Source of the DNA: Usnea hakonensis
Lineage: Eukaryota; Ascomycota; Lecanoromycetes; Lecanorales; Parmeliaceae
NCBI GenBank assembly: GCA_013423325.1
Contig: BLJB01000820.1
Location: forward strand, 1 to 37,756
Direction of reading: 5' to 3'
DNA: 37,756 nt
Shown one piece after another: positions 11,453 through 22,249 of this stretch. Made by a program: the position numbers and the translations under genes. The stretch's first letter is position 1. Every line of letters starts with the position of its first letter. Below the pieces are notes generated by a model. The model saw only the letters and a program-made list of their open reading frames with translations, ran no database searches and had not been told where the DNA came from.

Positions 11453-11650
11453 TTAGTTTCTAACTAGTTTCTAACTAGCTTCTAACTAGTATCTATCTAG
11501 ACCTCCCTACCGAGTTCGGTTTTAGCGAAGGCGTTAGGGGCGTAGGCCTGGTCGGGGGCCGGTTAGGGGCCGGTCGGTCGCTAGTCCGGGGGCCGATCCG
11601 GGTACCGGTCGGTAGGCGGTCCGGGGGCTAGTCGGAGGCCGGTCTTAAAT
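11453..11650. repeat. short tandem repeats and GC-rich patch in TIR element copy 1
   Basis: First come about four copies of an 11 to 12-base unit of the type TTTCTAACTAG (about 11453-11495). Then, at about 11535-11645, there is a GC-rich array of units such as GGGGGCCGGT and CTAGTCCGGG. The equivalent part of copy 2 (about 15225-15300) has a different number and composition of units. The patch lacks CA and TG, so RIP could not lower its GC content. Confidence 0.7.
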
Positions 11651-11671
11651 TATTATCGTTGGGCCGGACAG

Positions 11672-14250
11672 TTTAATCTTTATAACTTAACTAATTATTT
11701 TACTAGTAATAATATTAAGAGGTATCTAGAGATCGCGGTAATATCCGAACTTTAGAAATTTCTAATTAAGATCTATAATAATTTTTTATATAATTATAGT
11801 ATTATTTCTAAAGAGTATATTAGTTTTAAGATTATTAATAAGATATATTTTAATAGTAAAATAAGTAGTTATAAATTTACTATCTATCTTATTATCTATA
11901 TAGAAAACTAGATTAATATATTTATTAATAATAATAATCTAATTTTTTAGATCTTTAACTAGTATAGAAGTTATAAGCTTCTTAACTTCTAGATCTAAAA
12001 TCTTATAGATATAGGCCCGGTCCCCTAGGGTAATAAAAGTACTAGTATTAAAATAATTATTAGCTTTAGATACTTTTAGATTACTAGAATAATATATCTT
12101 AATAGTAGTATATTTATAATTATAAAATCCGTAGCTAGAAGTCTTATTAGTAGGTTTAGCTTTCGAAATAATAATAGAATAGAGTATTTTAATAGCTAAC
12201 TTAATTAACTTAGCTACTTTAGAAGATTAGATTAACTAGATTAATTTAGTTAATTTAGATACTATATTATCCTACTTAGCCTTTACTAGTTTCGTAGATT
12301 ACTAATAATTCTTATATAGATAAGAGAATAATTTATTTCTATTAGTAAAGATATTATTATATTTATTATATAAATACTTAGTAAACTTAATTATAGTAGT
12401 AAAATTAATATTAGTAATAGAGTCTTTATCTTTACTACTATTAATATAATAAGTATTATTTTCTATTTTAGATTATTTAGCTTTATTATTATCTTATATA
12501 TCTTTAGCGGAAATTTAGTAAGTATACTAAAAGCGTATTTTACTATAATTAGTACTAGTCTACTAGGTAGCCTTATCTTACTATTTAGATTAAGAAGCGG
12601 ACTACTTTACTAGACCTATAATTTATAAACGAGTAAATCTAATATTTAAGGACTAATTTCTATACTAATTCTATAGATAAGCTTAATAATCTTTATAATA
12701 GAAGATAGACTAGTTCTAGCGATAGCTAGTACTAGTATATTAACTAGATAATCTATTATTAGAGAAGTATACTTAATAATTATTTTACTAGCTACCTAAA
12801 TTACTAAAAGATCTATTATATTATAATATATATTTTTATTAATTATATTTACGGGAATCTATATTTTTTAGAAAAATATTAAAAGTAGTAGTAGTTTTAG
12901 ATTTCTAGAGATCTCTATATAGATCCGAGTCGATATTATTATAGATTAGATTAAGCTAGTTTTTTATCTATAGTAACCTAATATCCTTTACTAATTTAAT
13001 AATCTTTTAGATAAGTTCTCGTAATTTATATTAATTAATTATATTATATAGTATATACTCTTTATAAAATATATTATTAATAGCTATATTAGAGTCTTCC
13101 TTAAATCTAGAATATAATAATATATTCTATTTTTTAATTCTATCTCTAAATTTAATAATTCTATATTCTATTTTAGAAAGCTCGCTTATTTACTATTTTT
13201 AATATAATTCTTTATAAATAGATCTAGAGATTATTTCTAATTATCTTACTACCTTTAAAAATAATATACTTATTTACCCTCTTAATAAATAAATATATAT
13301 TACGAAAATAAGTATTTTTATTAATATATTCTAAGATAAAGGTATTACTTAAGATAGATTTATTATTATATATTAAATTAAAGAAGCTAACTTCTCTAGG
13401 AATCTATTAACTAAGATTATTAACTAGTACTAATATTTATATCGAATCTAATAGTACTACGTCTAGTCGTAAAGATTATTATAATTATAATATATAAATA
13501 AAGTCTTAAAATATATTTTTTAACTTAATACGCTAGACTTAATTAAAACTAGAACTAGTAATTAATTTATCTACTTTTATAGTAAGATTAGATAATAGTC
13601 TAATAAAGTAATAAAAGATTATTTTATTAATAAAAATAGCTCTATTATACCTATATAGAGGGTTACTAGTAGATTAGTAATTAGAAAGAGGTAGTTTAGA
13701 GAGTAGTAAGATAAATCTTTCTTTAGTAAAAGTACTACTAATAGATAGTAGTTTATAATAATAAAAGAAGTACTAAACTTCTAATATAATATAAAGATTA
13801 ATAATCTAGTTATAAAATACTCTAAAAGACTAGTAAAGCTAGATAGATTTAATAATCTAGCTATTAAAATATAGAGACTATTTTTATCTAAAATAAGTAA
13901 TAACCGCCTTAGGCTATAGATAATAATTAATAATATAGATTATAATTATTAAAATCTCCCTAGAGATCTCGATCTAAGTAATAGTCTTAGCGTATATCTA
14001 GATTTAATATACGGTACGTATTAAGTTTATAATAGGAATAGATACTAATATAGTATTATTAAAAGCTAGAATAATTAATATAGTAGAAGTAAAAGAACGG
14101 ATTATTAGACTATAGTAGAAGTAAAAGGATAAATTACTAAATAGATTTTAATAATATAATCTTATCTTAATAAACTAGATTAGTATCATAAATACGATAA
14201 TTAGTATTTAATAAAGTATAAGAAATAGTACTCTATTAAGATAATAGTAA
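11672..14250 (-). pseudogene. gag: element A gag and upstream region
   Basis: By position (between 5' LTR and protease/RT on the minus strand) this is the gag region with its leader. The part at about 13650-14110 aligns with 33710-34100 of element B, including shared runs such as GAGAGTAGTAA and TAGGCTATA, which shows common descent. The capsid sequence itself is too degraded for me to place domains, and I did not find a readable zinc knuckle. The primer-binding site would lie just before 14269 (minus strand ttaatagctatactc). Confidence 0.55.
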
Positions 14251-14269
14251 CTAAGAGTATAGCTATTAA

Positions 14270-14439
14270 TATTATACTTATATATAAAATAAATATATAA
14301 AAAGGATAAATTATAACTACCTAAGATATTCACTTAAGTACTTAGTAATCGTACTAGTACCTATTAGTACTAGTGCCGATACTGCCATTGAGGCAGTTGC
14401 TATTGCCGCAATATAATTGCGGCAATAGCTAGTATAACA
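14270..14439 (-). repeat. element A 5' LTR (right copy)
   Basis: Here the outer end is intact (ATAACA at 14434-14439) and the inner start is mutated (TATTATAC for TGTTATGC). Three consecutive perfect inverted repeats lie at 14353-14374 (8-bp arms), 14381-14397 (ACTGCC/GGCAGT) and 14399-14429 (14-bp arms GCTATTGCCGCAAT/ATTGCGGCAATAGC, loop ATA). The outer 110 bases keep CA and TG. Confidence 0.97.
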
Positions 14440-14444
14440 AATAA

Positions 14445-14755
14445 TTTATAATTCTATATAAATTTTTAAAAATTAAATATTTTTATTAATATAATTAATA
14501 TCCTTTTTTTTTAATAGAGGAGGTTATTAGAAAGATAGTAAAATATAAATATCTTATTTATTTAAATATTATTATAATATTTAATAAGTTTAGAATAGAT
14601 TCTAAAAATAAAAATTTAACTACTTTTATAATAGTTTTAAAATTATATAAATATAAAGTCCTTTTATTTAAACTAATTAATAGGCTAAGCTCTTTCTAAT
14701 AATATATTAATAAAATATTATAAAAATTCTTAAATAATTTTTATTAAGTATATTT
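14445..14755 (+). pseudogene. pol: element D reverse transcriptase, continuation
   Basis: The frame left at 6047 resumes here in phase: Leu-(Arg)-Phe-Tyr-Ile-Asn-Phe (LRFCVDF type), Lys-Leu-Asn, then the RT core with Asp-Leu-Thr-Thr-Phe-type motif, Leu-Tyr-Lys-Tyr-Lys-Val-Leu (LYKYRVLPFGLTN type) and Phe-Leu-Asn-Asn-Phe-Tyr. It ends at the start of copia element E, just before the expected catalytic Tyr-x-Asp-Asp motif, which is therefore not in the window. The last five bases TATTT (14751-14755) should reappear after E's far LTR. Confidence 0.87.
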
Positions 14756-15100
14756 TGTTAGAAATAGGCAACTTAGCCGAGTCACGTAACTTAATCACAT
14801 GACTTGGTACCTTAGTATTTTGTAAATAGTCTTATATAATCTACTTTCCTTCTAGATAGTTAATTAATACGAAGTACTCTTTCTATAATTTTAATAGATT
14901 ATAAGCCCGACTTTATAGGGCGTCTATCTTATCCTCTTTATATTATTTAGTAGTATATTTATTTAGCGTAATTCGTAGCTTATTTTAAGGGTATAGAAGT
15001 TATAAAAAAGAATTATAAATAATCTCTAAAATATAAATAAATTTATATTATAATAGTTATTATTCTTCTAGAATTTAATTATTTAGGGCTATCTAGTTTA
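14756..15100 (+). repeat. element E 5' LTR (right boundary approximate)
   Basis: TGTTAGAAATAGG starts the LTR and the first 80 bases keep CA and TG, including a near-palindrome, AGTCACGTAACTTAATCACATGACT in two halves (about 14780-14804). Further in, RIP is complete. The 3' limit is an estimate: a possible primer-binding segment around 15090-15105 (ttagggctatctag) cannot be checked without the other LTR. Confidence 0.6.
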
Positions 15101-15187
15101 AAGGTAATTACGCGCTCGAAATATATAATTTTAATATTATCCTAAACTAAATTATAGCCTAACGTTACTTTAACTAATTAGAAACTA

Positions 15188-15933
15188 CTGTCCGGCCTAA
15201 CGATAATAATTTAAGACAGGCCTCGGACCGGTCCTAAACTAGCTTCTAACTAGCCCTAAACTAGCCTCCGACTAGCCTCCGACCGACCCCCGACCGGCGT
15301 AATAACCGGGCCTACGCCCCTAACGCCTTCGCTAATACTAAAGCCGGTAGGGGGGTCTAGATAGGTATTAATTAGAAGCTAGTCGAAAACCGATTAAAAG
15401 TTAGGTATACTTCGAGTATACTCCGAATAAATATTTAATTTAAAATTTTTTTAATTTTTTTTTATATAAGTTAAACTATAGGGGGCTAGGCCTAATAGAG
15501 TAATATTTATATATATAATTTTTTCTAAAAATTCGATTTTTTAAATAATAAATTTAATAGCGTTATTATATAACTTTATAGAGATTATTTAAAATAGCCG
15601 CTTTTAGTATACTTTTAAATTTTAGTATAAACTCTAAATTTTTATAAACTTCTCGATCTCTTTTTTTTAAAATAGGATTTAAACGAGTTTACGACTAAAT
15701 TAAAATTTTAAATTTAATACTAAACTAGATTAGGTCTAGACTACGTCTAGTTTTAAATTTTAAATATAATATTAAACTAGATTAGATCTAGATTATATCT
15801 AAATAGAAACTTTATATTAGACGCTAAACCGATTTCGACTAAATAATAGCTAGTTAAAATCCCTATATCTAGTAAACGCCCGGTAAACGCCTCTTATTTA
15901 ACTAGATTTATACTTTATAGAGGGCCCGGATAG
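15188..15933. mobile_element. TIR element copy 2 (nested in E), 746 bp
   Basis: The element starts CTGTCCGGCC and ends GGGCCCGGATAG (the last bases are a RIP variant of CGGACAG), flanked by TA on both sides (15186-15187, 15934-15935). It is inverted relative to copy 1 at 10425-11671 and lacks the nested MITE, so it provides the empty site. No transposase is encoded. Ends and TA target suggest a non-autonomous Tc1/mariner or pogo-like element; the superfamily is inference. Confidence 0.85.
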
Positions 15934-15935
15934 TA

Positions 15936-17780
15936 TCTACTAAGGGCCTAAGATAAGTACTAGCTTCTAAAAAAGAGTATTAATATTATATAGAGACTTC
16001 TTACTTTTTTATAATCTTATTATTAATATCTATAATTAAGTACTTAGTATTTAAATTAGTCTATAGTATCGAGTCTCTTATAGGTACTTAATAACGATAT
16101 TTCTATATCCCTTAATAAACTCTATTAATTTACCGAGATCGAAATCCTCTAAGTAGAGATTTTTTAGTATTAAAAAAAAAACCCTTTAACGGCTATCTAA
16201 ATTTTTACTATAGATCTTATAGATCTTACGGCTAGATTCCTAAGAAAGCCGATATATTATTATAATCGACTAGAAAAAGCTGATATACTAGTATAATTAA
16301 CTCGGTAATTAGTAGAGAAATATCTATATCTAGTCTAAGATAGTATTACTATCTCTTAGAGATTATTCTATAACTTATATATTCTCGCGAACTAGTTAAG
16401 TTTATAGTATAATTAGAGTCTCCCTTAATTATTTATTATTAATTAGATATCCCTCTAGTAAGTTTAATCGATTTTAATTAAGAGAGTTAAATATAAATAG
16501 AGACTATTTCTTTCTAAATTATAGAACTTCTAGCTATATTAGTTTTTAACTTCTATAAATTTAAAGCTAAAATTTAAAACTCTACTAATTTAGATCCTAT
16601 CTTTTATATAAATAGGGCTATTATTAATTATTATTATTCTAAATATTAAAATTTTTTATATTTATTTAAAGATCTTAAGATTTCTCTCTATATATTTAAC
16701 TTAGATAGTAATAATAGTTACTAGGATCTAGAAGAGCCTCTTTCTAAAGACTCTAATTTAGATATTAATATTAAGTTATTTAATTCTTCTAGTAATATTA
16801 ATCTTTTTAATCTATATACTAAATTTATTTTATTAAGGTTATTTTTTTATTTTTATCCTCTCCCCCCTTATTATTACTTTTAAATAAGTCTTTTTAGCCG
16901 TTATAAAGATTAATTTATTAATTATAAAGTCCTTAAATAATTTCTACTTATATTTATTACAATCTTTAAAATATTTAAGTAGTACCCGAAATAGATTAAA
17001 GGAATTATAGATTTTTTTATCCTTAATAACCTTTAGCTAGAAAACCCTAATATAATAATTACTATAAAAGTATATATAGTTATTTAAAATAGACTCGAAT
17101 ATATTAATTATTAAGATATTAAGGGCCTAACTAAATTAGAGCTAATATTAGATTTAATTATTAAAAACTTTAAGCTAAAAGGGTCTAGAGTATATATTAA
17201 ACTTACTTATTAATTATACTCTCTTACTCTATCTAGTAATATTATTAAAGATATTATAGATTATATAAAATAATTTTAATAAATTAATATTGTTATTACT
17301 AATTTTTATAAGTCTCTTAGACTTCCTTAAATCTATCTTATTTAATTATATCTAATAGGGTTTAGAGATATTTATAGTATCTTCTAGATATCTTATATCT
17401 AGGCGTATTATTTTTATAATAATAATATTTATTTTTTCTAGGAAGTCGCGTTAGCTATAATAAATAAAGAAAAACGTATATAGGTCTATTAAAATAAGAC
17501 TTATATCGCGATAGCTACTATTAAAGTAAAGTTATTAATTTTAATTAAATCTTATAATATTTATAGCTACTATAAAAAGTTTAGAAAGAAAGATAGATAT
17601 ATTATATCTAAATATTAGATATTATACTCTTATTTAAAGTCTAAAAAATTTAAAATTAAAGCTAAAAAAGCTACTTTAATTATAAAGATTATTATTATTA
17701 AAGCCTAAAAGAGTAAGAGGCGTAAGTTTAATAAAGATAAAAATAATTAAAAAGAGGTCTATTTTAATTTTACTTATACT
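15936..17780 (+). pseudogene. gag: element E gag
   Basis: This stretch lies between the E leader and its protease. A knuckle-like cluster reads Ser-Tyr-Asn-Ile-Tyr-Ser-Tyr-Tyr-Lys-Lys-Phe (about 17548-17580) followed by a Lys-rich basic tail to about 17760. With Tyr from Cys or His this fits the copia gag knuckle of the C-x2-C...H...C type. An imperfect duplication of about 31 bp (gccgatatatta / gctgatatacta) sits at about 16249-16310. The N-terminal capsid part is not alignable by eye. Confidence 0.6.
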
Positions 17781-17789
17781 TCTAGAATT

Positions 17790-19295
17790 TCTATTTATAG
17801 TTCTTCCCGTTATTATTTTTTTAAACTTATTAGAACTTATATCTATCTATAAATATTTATATATTTATAGCTAGTCTAGCTCTAAATCTTTTAGAGTTAT
17901 ATATTATTAATAGTAGATATAGTTAAAGCGCGTTCTAAAATAAGGTTAACTTTATTAAAATTAAGTCTTATTTTAGTCTTTAAATTAAGGATATTAGCGG
18001 CTAAATAGTTACTTCTAAAGATATTAATATAGTTAAGTTTAAATATATTATTTTTAGTATATATAAGGCTCTTTTTATCTTAAATATTCTCTTTATATCT
18101 TCTCTAGACGTTAACTTATTATCTATTATATAACTTCTAGATTTAGATATCTCTTTTAGCTTTATTAAAAAGTATTATTAATTTCTAGCTAAAGATATTA
18201 TCTTTATTACTACTCGAGTCTATAGGCTATTTACTCTAGATCTATAGAACCCCTTAATAGCTCTAAATATCTATAATATCTTTAATATATCTATTAAATA
18301 ATACTAGTATATATAAATAGATTATTTAGATTAATAAAATATAGAGAAATTATTTTTAATTATTACTAAAGTTAATTTCTCTTATAAGATTAAAGAGAAA
18401 TATACTTATAAAAGTTATATTCTAAAATATTATAAGACTACTCTTTATAAGAACTATATAGAATTAAATAAATATTTTTTAGATCTTATTTATAGTAACG
18501 TTATTAGATTAGTTTACTCTATTAACTTTAACGGCGCTAGATATTTTATTATCTAGTATAATAATAATATTAAGTTTATCGATATTAATATACTTAAATC
18601 CCGAATAGAGGCCTTCGAATTATTTAAAAGATTTAAGGCTAGGCGAGAGTAAGGTAATTAAAAGATTTATTATCTTTATATTAATAATAGAGATAAATAT
18701 ATTAAAAAGATTTTTAGTAACTTTCTTACTAAAGAAGATATTATTTATAAGTTTATAATTTCTAGTAATCTCTAATAAAATAGTAAAGCTAAATAATTTA
18801 GATAAACCCTTTTTAAATATTTATACTCTATATTTATTAGTTCTAGTCTACTCTATAATCTATAGTCTAAAGTCTTTTAAACGGCTAATTATTTATATAT
18901 ATAAAGTCTTATTATAGATCTAGATATTACTCTAATTAAGACTTTTACTAGTAATTAACTAGACCTCTTTTATCTATAGATAATTAGCTTCTATATTTAG
19001 ATAATAAATTATATTTAAAAGAAGCTTAAGGATAGAAGTAAATACTATTACTTAATAGATTATAAAGGCGAGAGTATCTATTAATTCTAGTACTTTAAAG
19101 ATAATAAAATTATTAGATCTAGCTTTTATTATATATAAGAGAAACGCCCTTATTTTATATTTAATTAGAATAAGTCTATTAAGGACTTATCTAATATTAA
19201 GTAATAACGACTCTAATTAGTTTTAGAAGAGATATTAAAAAAGCTTACTATTATTAATACTATTTATATTAATTCTTCTAATATATTAATATCTA
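17790..19295 (+). pseudogene. pol: element E protease and integrase
   Basis: Protease is expected at about 17800-18150 but its Asp-Ser-Gly is not readable. The integrase is clear: a Thr-Pro-Phe/Leu-Tyr-Lys-Asn entry, then Leu-Asp-Leu-Ile-Tyr-Ser-Asn-Val (LDLIHSDV, first catalytic Asp codon mutated to Asn at 18497-18499), Asn-Gly-Ala-Arg-Tyr-Phe-Ile, and Phe-Lys-Arg-Phe-Lys-Ala-Arg. Next are Ile-Asn-Asn-Arg-Asp-Lys-Tyr (TDNRGEY, second Asp, about 18690) and Ser-Asn-Leu-x-x-Asn-Ser-Lys-Ala-Lys (SNPxQNGxAE, third acidic residue, about 18765-18795). It runs to the C insertion at 19296. Confidence 0.82.
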
Positions 19296-19459
19296 TGTTA
19301 TGACAGTATTACTGGGAGCACTGGGAATGGGAAGGCCCACCTTCTATTATTACTAAGAGTAGAAGGACCTACCTGGAGCCTACTATATCTAGAGATTTCG
19401 TAGTTAAGAAATATAGACTTTTTATACTATCTTTTTAAAACCTACTAGCTATCTTAATA
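19296..19459 (+). repeat. element C 5' LTR
   Basis: It starts TGTTATGACAG and ends ...CTTAATA (RIP of CTTGACA). The first 60 bases keep nearly all TG and CA, while the same positions in the 3' LTR are mutated. It is followed by attagtagtaacccc (19460-19474), probably the primer-binding site; element B has tagtagtaacccc at the same place on its own strand. Confidence 0.96.
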
Positions 19460-19860
19460 ATTAGTAGTAACCCCTCTAGATATCTAAGAAATATAGGAGT
19501 TATTTTTTAAGTATTACTTTAAAGACTCTAGAAGTCTATAATACTTCTATAGCCTTTACTATATTTAAAGATATAATAGAGATCGCTTAAATAATAATCT
19601 AGGATTATTAATATTTACTAATAGTCCTAATATTTACTTTTTAATTATACTATCCTAAGAATTTATATATATCTAGGATTACTAGTACTTACTAGACTCC
19701 TAATATTTACTCTTCGGGTAACTCGTTATAACCCGTAAATAATTCCCAGATATTAAGACTCCTAATATTTACTCTTCAAATAACTCGTTATAACCCGTAA
19801 ATAATTCCCGGGTATTACTATATCTACGAGCTAACCGTTATAATCCTAATAGAGAATCTA
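19460..19860 (+). other. element C leader with 62-bp tandem repeat
   Basis: No coding frame was recognised. Two copies of a 62-bp unit (19695-19756 and 19757-19817) share CCTAATATTTACTC and AACTCGTTATAACCCGTAA. A third, weaker copy of the first 15 bases lies at about 19623. Confidence 0.75.
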
Positions 19861-22200
19861 TAAGAAGAATCCTCGAGGGCGGCTAGTAAGCGTCTAGTAC
19901 TATAAGATACTACGATAGATATTATCACGAAGCGAGTAGAAGAAATATTAGAAATCTAATCCTCATTTTTAGAAAATACTTAATATATTAAGAATACCTA
20001 TTAGCGGGATTATATTACTATATTTATAATTATTAGTAGACTAGCTAAGAAGAACCTAAAATATAATAATAATCTTATTTATAGAACTTTAATAAATTCT
20101 AATATAAGAACTATTTAAATTATATATCGTTTTCTATTAGATTCTAAAAGGAAGGCCTATTAGACAAAAATTAACTAATAATTACTAGATATAGAATCCT
20201 CTACTTATATACTAGGATATCTAAATATTTTTAAATCCTAGATCTTACGACTAAGAGATAGGCTAAGTAAACCGGGTAACTTAGATCTATTATTAGAATT
20301 ATTAGAAGAAATCTTTCCTACTCGTTAAAATACCCCTATTTAATAAAGATTATAGGAAAGATCTATAATATAGGAAAGATCTATAATATAGGAAAAACCT
20401 ATAATATAGAAAAGATCTATATAGAAATTATAATATCTCTAACTTTTTCTATATTTATAATCTTGACCCGTAATAGTTAGATTAGAAAAAAATTAATAAC
20501 TAATAAATACTAAGAGATAAATCGAATATAGTATAAAATAGAATAGACTAGAACGATTAATCTTATTATTAGATTTAATTTTAATTAACCCCTTAACTCT
20601 TTCTAGCCCTCGCCCGAGAGAAGTAGTATTTATAGTTAATCTATATTTAGCTCTTTCTAGCTTTCTTTCTAGCCCCCGCTCTAGAGCTATTAAAATAGTA
20701 CTACCTAACCCGTTTCTATATTATTAAGAACTAAAATAACTTATAAATATAATAGAAAATCGCCGCTAGAAAGAGGAACTTAAATATTTCTAGATAAGAT
20801 TTACTTAATAGAAGGAGTAACTTTATAGGAGCTAGAATCTAGATCTAGAGCTAGAATTCGTCCTTAGAGAGAATCAACGACTATAGTTAATATCTAAATA
20901 TAATAATCCTCTCTAAAATATTCGTAATTATAATTTTTTAAATTATTAGGCTTAATCTCTATTAGAGTATAATAATCCCTCTAGAAATTATCGCGATTAT
21001 AATTTCCTAAATTATTAAGCTCGTAATTCTCTATAACCCTAGGTTCGAGATTATAACATCCTAGACTTACCCCGTATATAGGAGTAGCCTATAAGATATC
21101 GGGTACTACGCTCTAGAGATATTATAATATTTAATCTCTAGAAGTATACTACTACCTTTTTTATCTAACGTTTCTATTATATTATAGAAGTTAAAGGGGA
21201 TAATATAGTACTTCAAATTTTATCTATATATTTTAAAGATAATTCTCTAGAATAGTAAAATAGACTATTAACTAGAGTTAGACTAGAGATAAATAGTAAT
21301 TTAGAAATCTAGAAGAATAAACTCCTCCGCGAATATAAACTAAATAAATTTAAGTTAATATAAAAAGTAGAAAAGATAATTTTTTATTTTAATAATTTAT
21401 TAATCTCTCTTAATTAATATTTAACTAGGAAAATAAACTATTTATATAATATAAGAATCTTAGATAAAGATATAATTATTAGATACTTATAGTAAGATTT
21501 AGATATAAATCTAGCTCTTATAACCTCTATATAAAAAAATAAAGATACTATCGAGAACTTTAATTACTAGATATATAATAATAAGACTATTACTAAGTAT
21601 ATATATAACTTAAATAAACGCTAAAGATTAAATACTTTAGCGATATCTATAGAGGCTAGAATTTAATAAGTATTTAAAAACCTAGTCGCTAAAAAATTTA
21701 TCGAACTAGCTAGAAACAAGAATAAATCTAAAAAACCTCTACCTCTAGAAGCTTCTAAAAATAAAGATAATAATTATTATTTAAAAAGATCTCTACCTCG
21801 TCTTTATTATTATTACTAAGATAACTATTAGAATAATAACTATAACTAATAAAAGTAGAAAGTCTTAAAGATTAATTCTAATAAAATAGACTAGAATAAA
21901 TTCTAGAATAAAGAAGATAAAATAGACCGGGATCTAAATAAAAATAATCTCGAGGATAATATTAATATATATAATCTAAATATATATACTATATTATAAA
22001 CTCTAGTAAAAGAAGAGAGCTAGGGGAAAGGGTCTAGAAATTTCTAACTAATAGTTAAAATTTCTTAATATATAAATCCGCTATTAATAGAAAATTATAA
22101 GTATTCTTATTAAAAGAAAATAATACTATATTAATAGCTTCTAATATCTCTCTTACTATTAATATACCTAAAAATCTAAAAAAAACTAGAAAAACTAGAA
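19861..22200 (+). pseudogene. gag: element C gag region
   Basis: This is assigned as gag by position between leader and pol. The part at about 21540-21960 reads as a continuous frame rich in Lys, Asn and Tyr with RIP-type stops only, fitting the basic C-terminus of a gypsy gag; the cluster of Tyr codons near 21800-21815 may hide a zinc knuckle. Four exact or near-exact 18-bp units at 20351-20422 would encode a six-residue repeat. The boundary to protease is uncertain. Confidence 0.55.
20351..20422 (+). repeat. 18-bp tandem repeat, four copies, in C gag
   Basis: Units start at 20351, 20369, 20387 and 20405; the first two are identical (tataggaaagatctataa). The length is a multiple of three, so it preserves a reading frame. 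Confidence 0.9.
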
Positions 22201-22249
22201 CTAGAAAAACTAGTATAGGACTAAAATATTAATAAATAAGTAATAATTA

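Larger units (their letters stand above)
10425..11671. mobile_element. TIR element copy 1 (nested in A), 1247 bp including a MITE
   Basis: The right end is ...GGGCCGGACAG and the left end CTATTCGGGCCC..., an imperfect inverted repeat of the type CTGTCCGG. Most of its sequence matches, in the opposite orientation, the 746-bp element at 15188-15933 (for example the runs around 11000-11440 against 15860-15440). The copies differ mainly by a 499-bp MITE insertion here and by a GC-rich repeat patch. No transposase frame is visible, so it looks non-autonomous. The flanks (CTT / TTT) do not give a clean TA duplication, unlike copy 2. Confidence 0.82.
6048..14439 (-). mobile_element. element A: Ty3/gypsy chromovirus, 8392 bp with nested insertions
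   Basis: Two 170-bp LTRs bound the element. TSDs AATAA at 6043-6047 and 14440-14444 match exactly. On the minus strand, from high to low coordinates: LTR, gag, protease region (split by a TIR element), RT, RNase H, integrase with HHCC finger, GPF motif, chromodomain, LTR. Without the 1247-bp TIR element the length is about 7.1 kb. Its 5' region (13650-14110) and LTRs resemble those of element B, so A and B are related subfamilies. Every ORF is destroyed by RIP. Confidence 0.95.
1885..14755 (+). mobile_element. element D: Ty3/gypsy retrotransposon, oldest recognised layer, interrupted
   Basis: D has gag with a CCHC zinc knuckle, then protease, then reverse transcriptase on the + strand. It is cut three times: by a LINE (2584-3455), by element A (6048-14439) and by copia element E starting at 14756, beyond which the rest of its pol is not in the window. 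Removing A and one AATAA target copy restores one RT frame across the junction, which shows that A landed in an existing ORF. All parts are heavily RIP-mutated and cannot encode protein. Confidence 0.85.

Noticed and set aside
19600..20422. Short tandem repeats that might be a CRISPR array
   Set aside because: The 62-bp and 18-bp units are contiguous, without unique spacers, and lie in a eukaryotic retrotransposon.
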